Source of the DNA: Chloroflexota bacterium
GTDB taxonomy: Bacteria > Chloroflexota > Limnocylindria > Limnocylindrales > CSP1-4
DNA length: 6,836 nucleotides
Assembly (NCBI GenBank): GCA_021801545.1
Contig: JAJYXX010000020.1
Span: forward strand, 1 to 6,836
Reading direction: 5' to 3'
Part shown: positions 5,932 to 6,836 of the stretch, in pieces
Layout: each line of letters starts with the position of its first letter
How positions within the stretch are numbered: the stretch's first letter is position 1
Made by a program: the position numbers and the translations under genes
The notes under the pieces: model-generated
The model's database searches: none
Seen by the model: the letters and a program-made list of their open reading frames with translations, nothing else
What the model was told of the DNA's origin: nothing

Positions 5932-6224
5932 TCGCCCAGGCCGCTCCGACTCCCAGGCTCGCCGTCGCCGGCCGGCCACTCGGGCTCGGACGCCGGGCCG
6001 GCCAGCCAGGCGCGATGGAGACGTAGGACCTCGGCCACCGACGCCTCATCGAGCGGCCGGCCGGCGGTCGTCAGCGCCCCGGCGATCCAGTCGACCTCGA
6101 GCGCCTGCTCGTCCTCGGCGATCTCCTCGTCACGCCGGCGGAAGTCGGCGAGCACGAGCCAGCTGAGCCCCGCCCCGGCGACGATCCCGACGAGGAGGAG
6201 CCACCAGTCGAAGCCGGCGATCAC
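5928..6224 (-). CDS. Small single-pass membrane protein of unknown function
   Basis: Not recognised as a named family. From the GTG at 6224 it is 98 residues: a hydrophobic helix at about 4-27 (FDWWLLLVGIVAGAGLSWLV), a charged turn ADFRRRDEEIAEDEQ, then a soluble segment VDWIAGALTTAGRPLDEASV with EVLRLHRAWL at 66-75, and a Gly/Pro/Ser-rich tail. The positively charged RRR after the helix suggests a cytoplasmic C-terminus. The same frame is open to an ATG at 6323, but the added 33 residues are Pro/Ala-rich and would begin upstream of the strong -10-like TATACT at 6279-6274. No Shine-Dalgarno precedes GTG 6224, which instead overlaps the stop of a 14-codon upstream ORF. It converges on menG with a 30-bp gap. 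The start is uncertain; the existence of the gene is fairly likely. Confidence 0.65.
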   Translation of the reverse strand: MIAGFDWWLLLVGIVAGAGLSWLVLADFRRRDEEIAEDEQALEVDWIAGALTTAGRPLDEASVAEVLRLHRAWLAGPASEPEWPAGDGEPGSRSGLGD

Positions 6225-6265
6225 CGGAGGTACCCGGGCGAGGGGAGGGGGACGGGCTGGCGCAT
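6221..6265 (-). CDS. Possible leaderless upstream ORF (MRQPVPLPSPGYLR) coupled to the membrane-protein gene
   Basis: The ATG at 6265 lies eight bases after the TATACT element, the spacing expected if transcription starts at or beside the ATG. Fourteen codons, rich in proline, end in a TGA (6223-6221) that overlaps the GTG (6224-6222) of the membrane protein. This would supply ribosomes to a start that has no Shine-Dalgarno. It is inferred from geometry alone. Confidence 0.35.
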   Translation of the reverse strand: MRQPVPLPSPGYLR

Positions 6266-6273
6266 CGGGCGCC

Positions 6274-6279
6274 AGTATA
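6274..6279 (-). promoter_or_regulatory. Candidate -10 hexamer TATACT
   Basis: TATACT on the minus strand is a near-consensus -10 in a background with very few TA steps. It precedes the 6265 ATG by eight bases. The -35 position holds only a weak match. Confidence 0.45.
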
Positions 6280-6394
6280 GGCAGCGGCCCGGCGTCGAGC
6301 AGTGCCGCTTCGCGGTCCGGCATCCGCGACGGCCGCTCGGCCCGCCCGGTTCGGGTGTGCCTCCGTCCGATCCCTCCGGTCGGCCGAACCCCTC

Positions 6395-6579
6395 GGCTTG
6401 CGCGACGTGAAAGTAACGACCCGGCCGACCGGCTCCGAGGGTCCCGGTCGGTCGGTCTCCCGACACCGGACGCAAGTTCTCGGCTCCGGTCGGTACGAGC
6501 GGGCGCCGATCCTCATGTTGGCCAAGAACTCGACCGTCAGACTGCTCGCCGTGTCGGTTGCTTTCACCGTGCGCAAGCC
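6395..6579. repeat. Imperfect 23-bp inverted repeat pair flanking 139 bp
   Basis: The left arm (6395-6417) reads GGCTTGCGC, three bases, GTGAAAG, T, AAC. The reverse complement of the right arm (6557-6579) reads GGCTTGCGC, three other bases, GTGAAAG, C, AAC. Nineteen of 23 positions agree. The arrangement resembles a small non-autonomous element or paired regulator sites. No clear target duplication was found. Confidence 0.6.
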
Positions 6580-6610
6580 CGGCCGGGTTTTCGATGCCGG
6601 GCGCAAGGAT

Positions 6611-6690
6611 TCGACCGGACGATCGGACGACCGGACGACAAGACGACCAGACGACGAGACGACGAGACGACCAGACGACCAACCGACCGG
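6611..6690. repeat. Tandem array of ten 8-bp units (consensus ACGACCRG)
   Basis: Successive units from 6611: tcgaccgg, acgatcgg, acgaccgg, acgacaag, acgaccag, acgacgag, acgacgag, acgaccag, acgaccaa, ccgaccgg. The period is exactly eight throughout and is not a multiple of three, consistent with non-coding DNA. The middle units are most alike and the ends most diverged. Confidence 0.85.
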
Positions 6691-6694
6691 GCCG

Positions 6695-6718
6695 GCAGGC
6701 TGGGCTGGGCAGGCTGGG
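6695..6718. repeat. Short direct repeat GCAGGCTGGG, two copies
   Basis: Copies at 6695-6704 and 6709-6718 are identical and separated by four bases (CTGG). It adjoins the 8-bp array. No function is apparent. Confidence 0.5.
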
Positions 6719-6750
6719 TACCGCCAGCGCCACGATCGCTCGAGCCGGTC

Positions 6751-6756
6751 TACACT
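6751..6756 (+). promoter_or_regulatory. Candidate -10 hexamer TACACT of lgt
   Basis: TACACT is followed by nine bases and then the lgt ATG. No Shine-Dalgarno lies between, so a leaderless or nearly leaderless mRNA is likely. It shares TAnACTCA with the cyclodeaminase element at 2036. No -35 hexamer is evident. Confidence 0.45.
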
Positions 6757-6765
6757 CAGCCGACC

Positions 6766-6836
6766 ATGCTCGATTTCACACCCTCCTCGATCGCCGTCCA
6801 GATCGGCCCGATCTCCGTCTTCTGGTACGGGATCTG
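6766..6836 (+). CDS. lgt: Prolipoprotein diacylglyceryl transferase, N-terminal 23 codons only
   Basis: Lgt transfers a diacylglyceryl group from phosphatidylglycerol to the lipobox cysteine of prolipoproteins at the cytoplasmic membrane. Only the first 23 residues are present, containing SIAVQIGPISVFWYGI. The pattern I-G-P-I-x-V-x-WYGI at the start of TM1 is characteristic of Lgt. The frame is open to the window edge. The catalytic residues and the HGGL and signature motifs lie outside. The ATG at 6766 is the only start that gives this normal N-terminus. It has no Shine-Dalgarno and a -10-like element nine bases upstream. Confidence 0.8.
   Translation, partial: MLDFTPSSIAVQIGPISVFWYGI

Larger units (their letters stand above)
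6324..6750. other. Repeat-rich non-coding region between the membrane-protein gene and lgt
   Basis: No frame here has convincing protein-like sequence. Minus-strand frames crossing it are Arg/Pro/Gly-rich with no domain features. It holds an inverted repeat pair (6395-6417 and 6557-6579), a GC-rich hairpin (CCGACCGG 6425-6432 with CCGGTCGG 6444-6451), a second hairpin (GCCCGGC 6577-6583 with GCCGGGC 6596-6602), the 8-bp tandem array, and a 10-bp direct repeat just before lgt. CTTGCG occurs once on the plus strand (6397) and three times on the minus strand (ending at 6471, 6572 and 6602). No tRNA or known riboswitch was recognised. Confidence 0.6.

Noticed and set aside
6130..6606. Minus-strand frame with a CVRC motif upstream of the small membrane protein
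   Set aside because: The two cysteines are isolated, the rest is Arg/Pro-rich, and the frame crosses the repeat arms and overlaps the more protein-like membrane-protein frame.
6577..6620. tRNA-like T-arm (GGTCGAATCC on the minus strand)
   Set aside because: There is no matching anticodon or D arm at the proper distance and no acceptor stem.
6611..6690. CRISPR array
   Set aside because: The units are eight bases with no spacers.

Overview
The window is very GC-rich bacterial DNA with densely packed genes on both strands, almost no T-tract terminators, and several starts that lack a Shine-Dalgarno sequence but have an AT-rich -10-like hexamer a few bases upstream. These traits, a demethylmenaquinone methyltransferase and an Lgt amino terminus of the SIAVQIGPISVFWYGI type suggest a high-GC Chloroflexota (Limnocylindria-like) or, less likely, an actinobacterial lineage. 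The taxonomy is inference; no rRNA or tRNA is present.

Left part (1-2020, minus strand): an ornithine cyclodeaminase/mu-crystallin family gene is followed 58 bp downstream by a membrane-anchored penicillin acylase family gene that runs off the left edge. The acylase reading frame is interrupted inside a GC-rich minisatellite. One repeat unit is 14 nt instead of 15, and the family-like sequence resumes in another frame.

Centre (2157-5897, plus strand): a ferritin-like/VIT1 fusion protein (MbfA-like iron or manganese exporter) is divergent from the cyclodeaminase gene. It is followed by a compact cluster of an ECF sigma factor, a zinc-finger RskA-type anti-sigma factor and a MenG/UbiE menaquinone methyltransferase. 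The methyltransferase overlaps the anti-sigma gene by GTGA. A good ECF-type promoter (GGAAAC-17-CGTAAT) abuts the sigma start codon, suggesting autoregulation and leaderless translation, and placing quinone methylation under the same envelope-stress circuit.

Right part (5898-6836): a small single-pass membrane protein of unknown function converges on menG. It may be expressed through a leaderless 14-codon upstream ORF whose stop overlaps its GTG start. A roughly 490-bp non-coding region follows. It holds a 23-bp imperfect inverted repeat pair 139 bp apart, several hairpins and ten tandem 8-bp units. The first 23 codons of lgt (prolipoprotein diacylglyceryl transferase) then run off the right edge.

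The most notable items are the repeat-borne frameshift in the acylase, the abutting ECF promoter, the leaderless leader peptide at 6221-6265, and the repeat-rich region before lgt.
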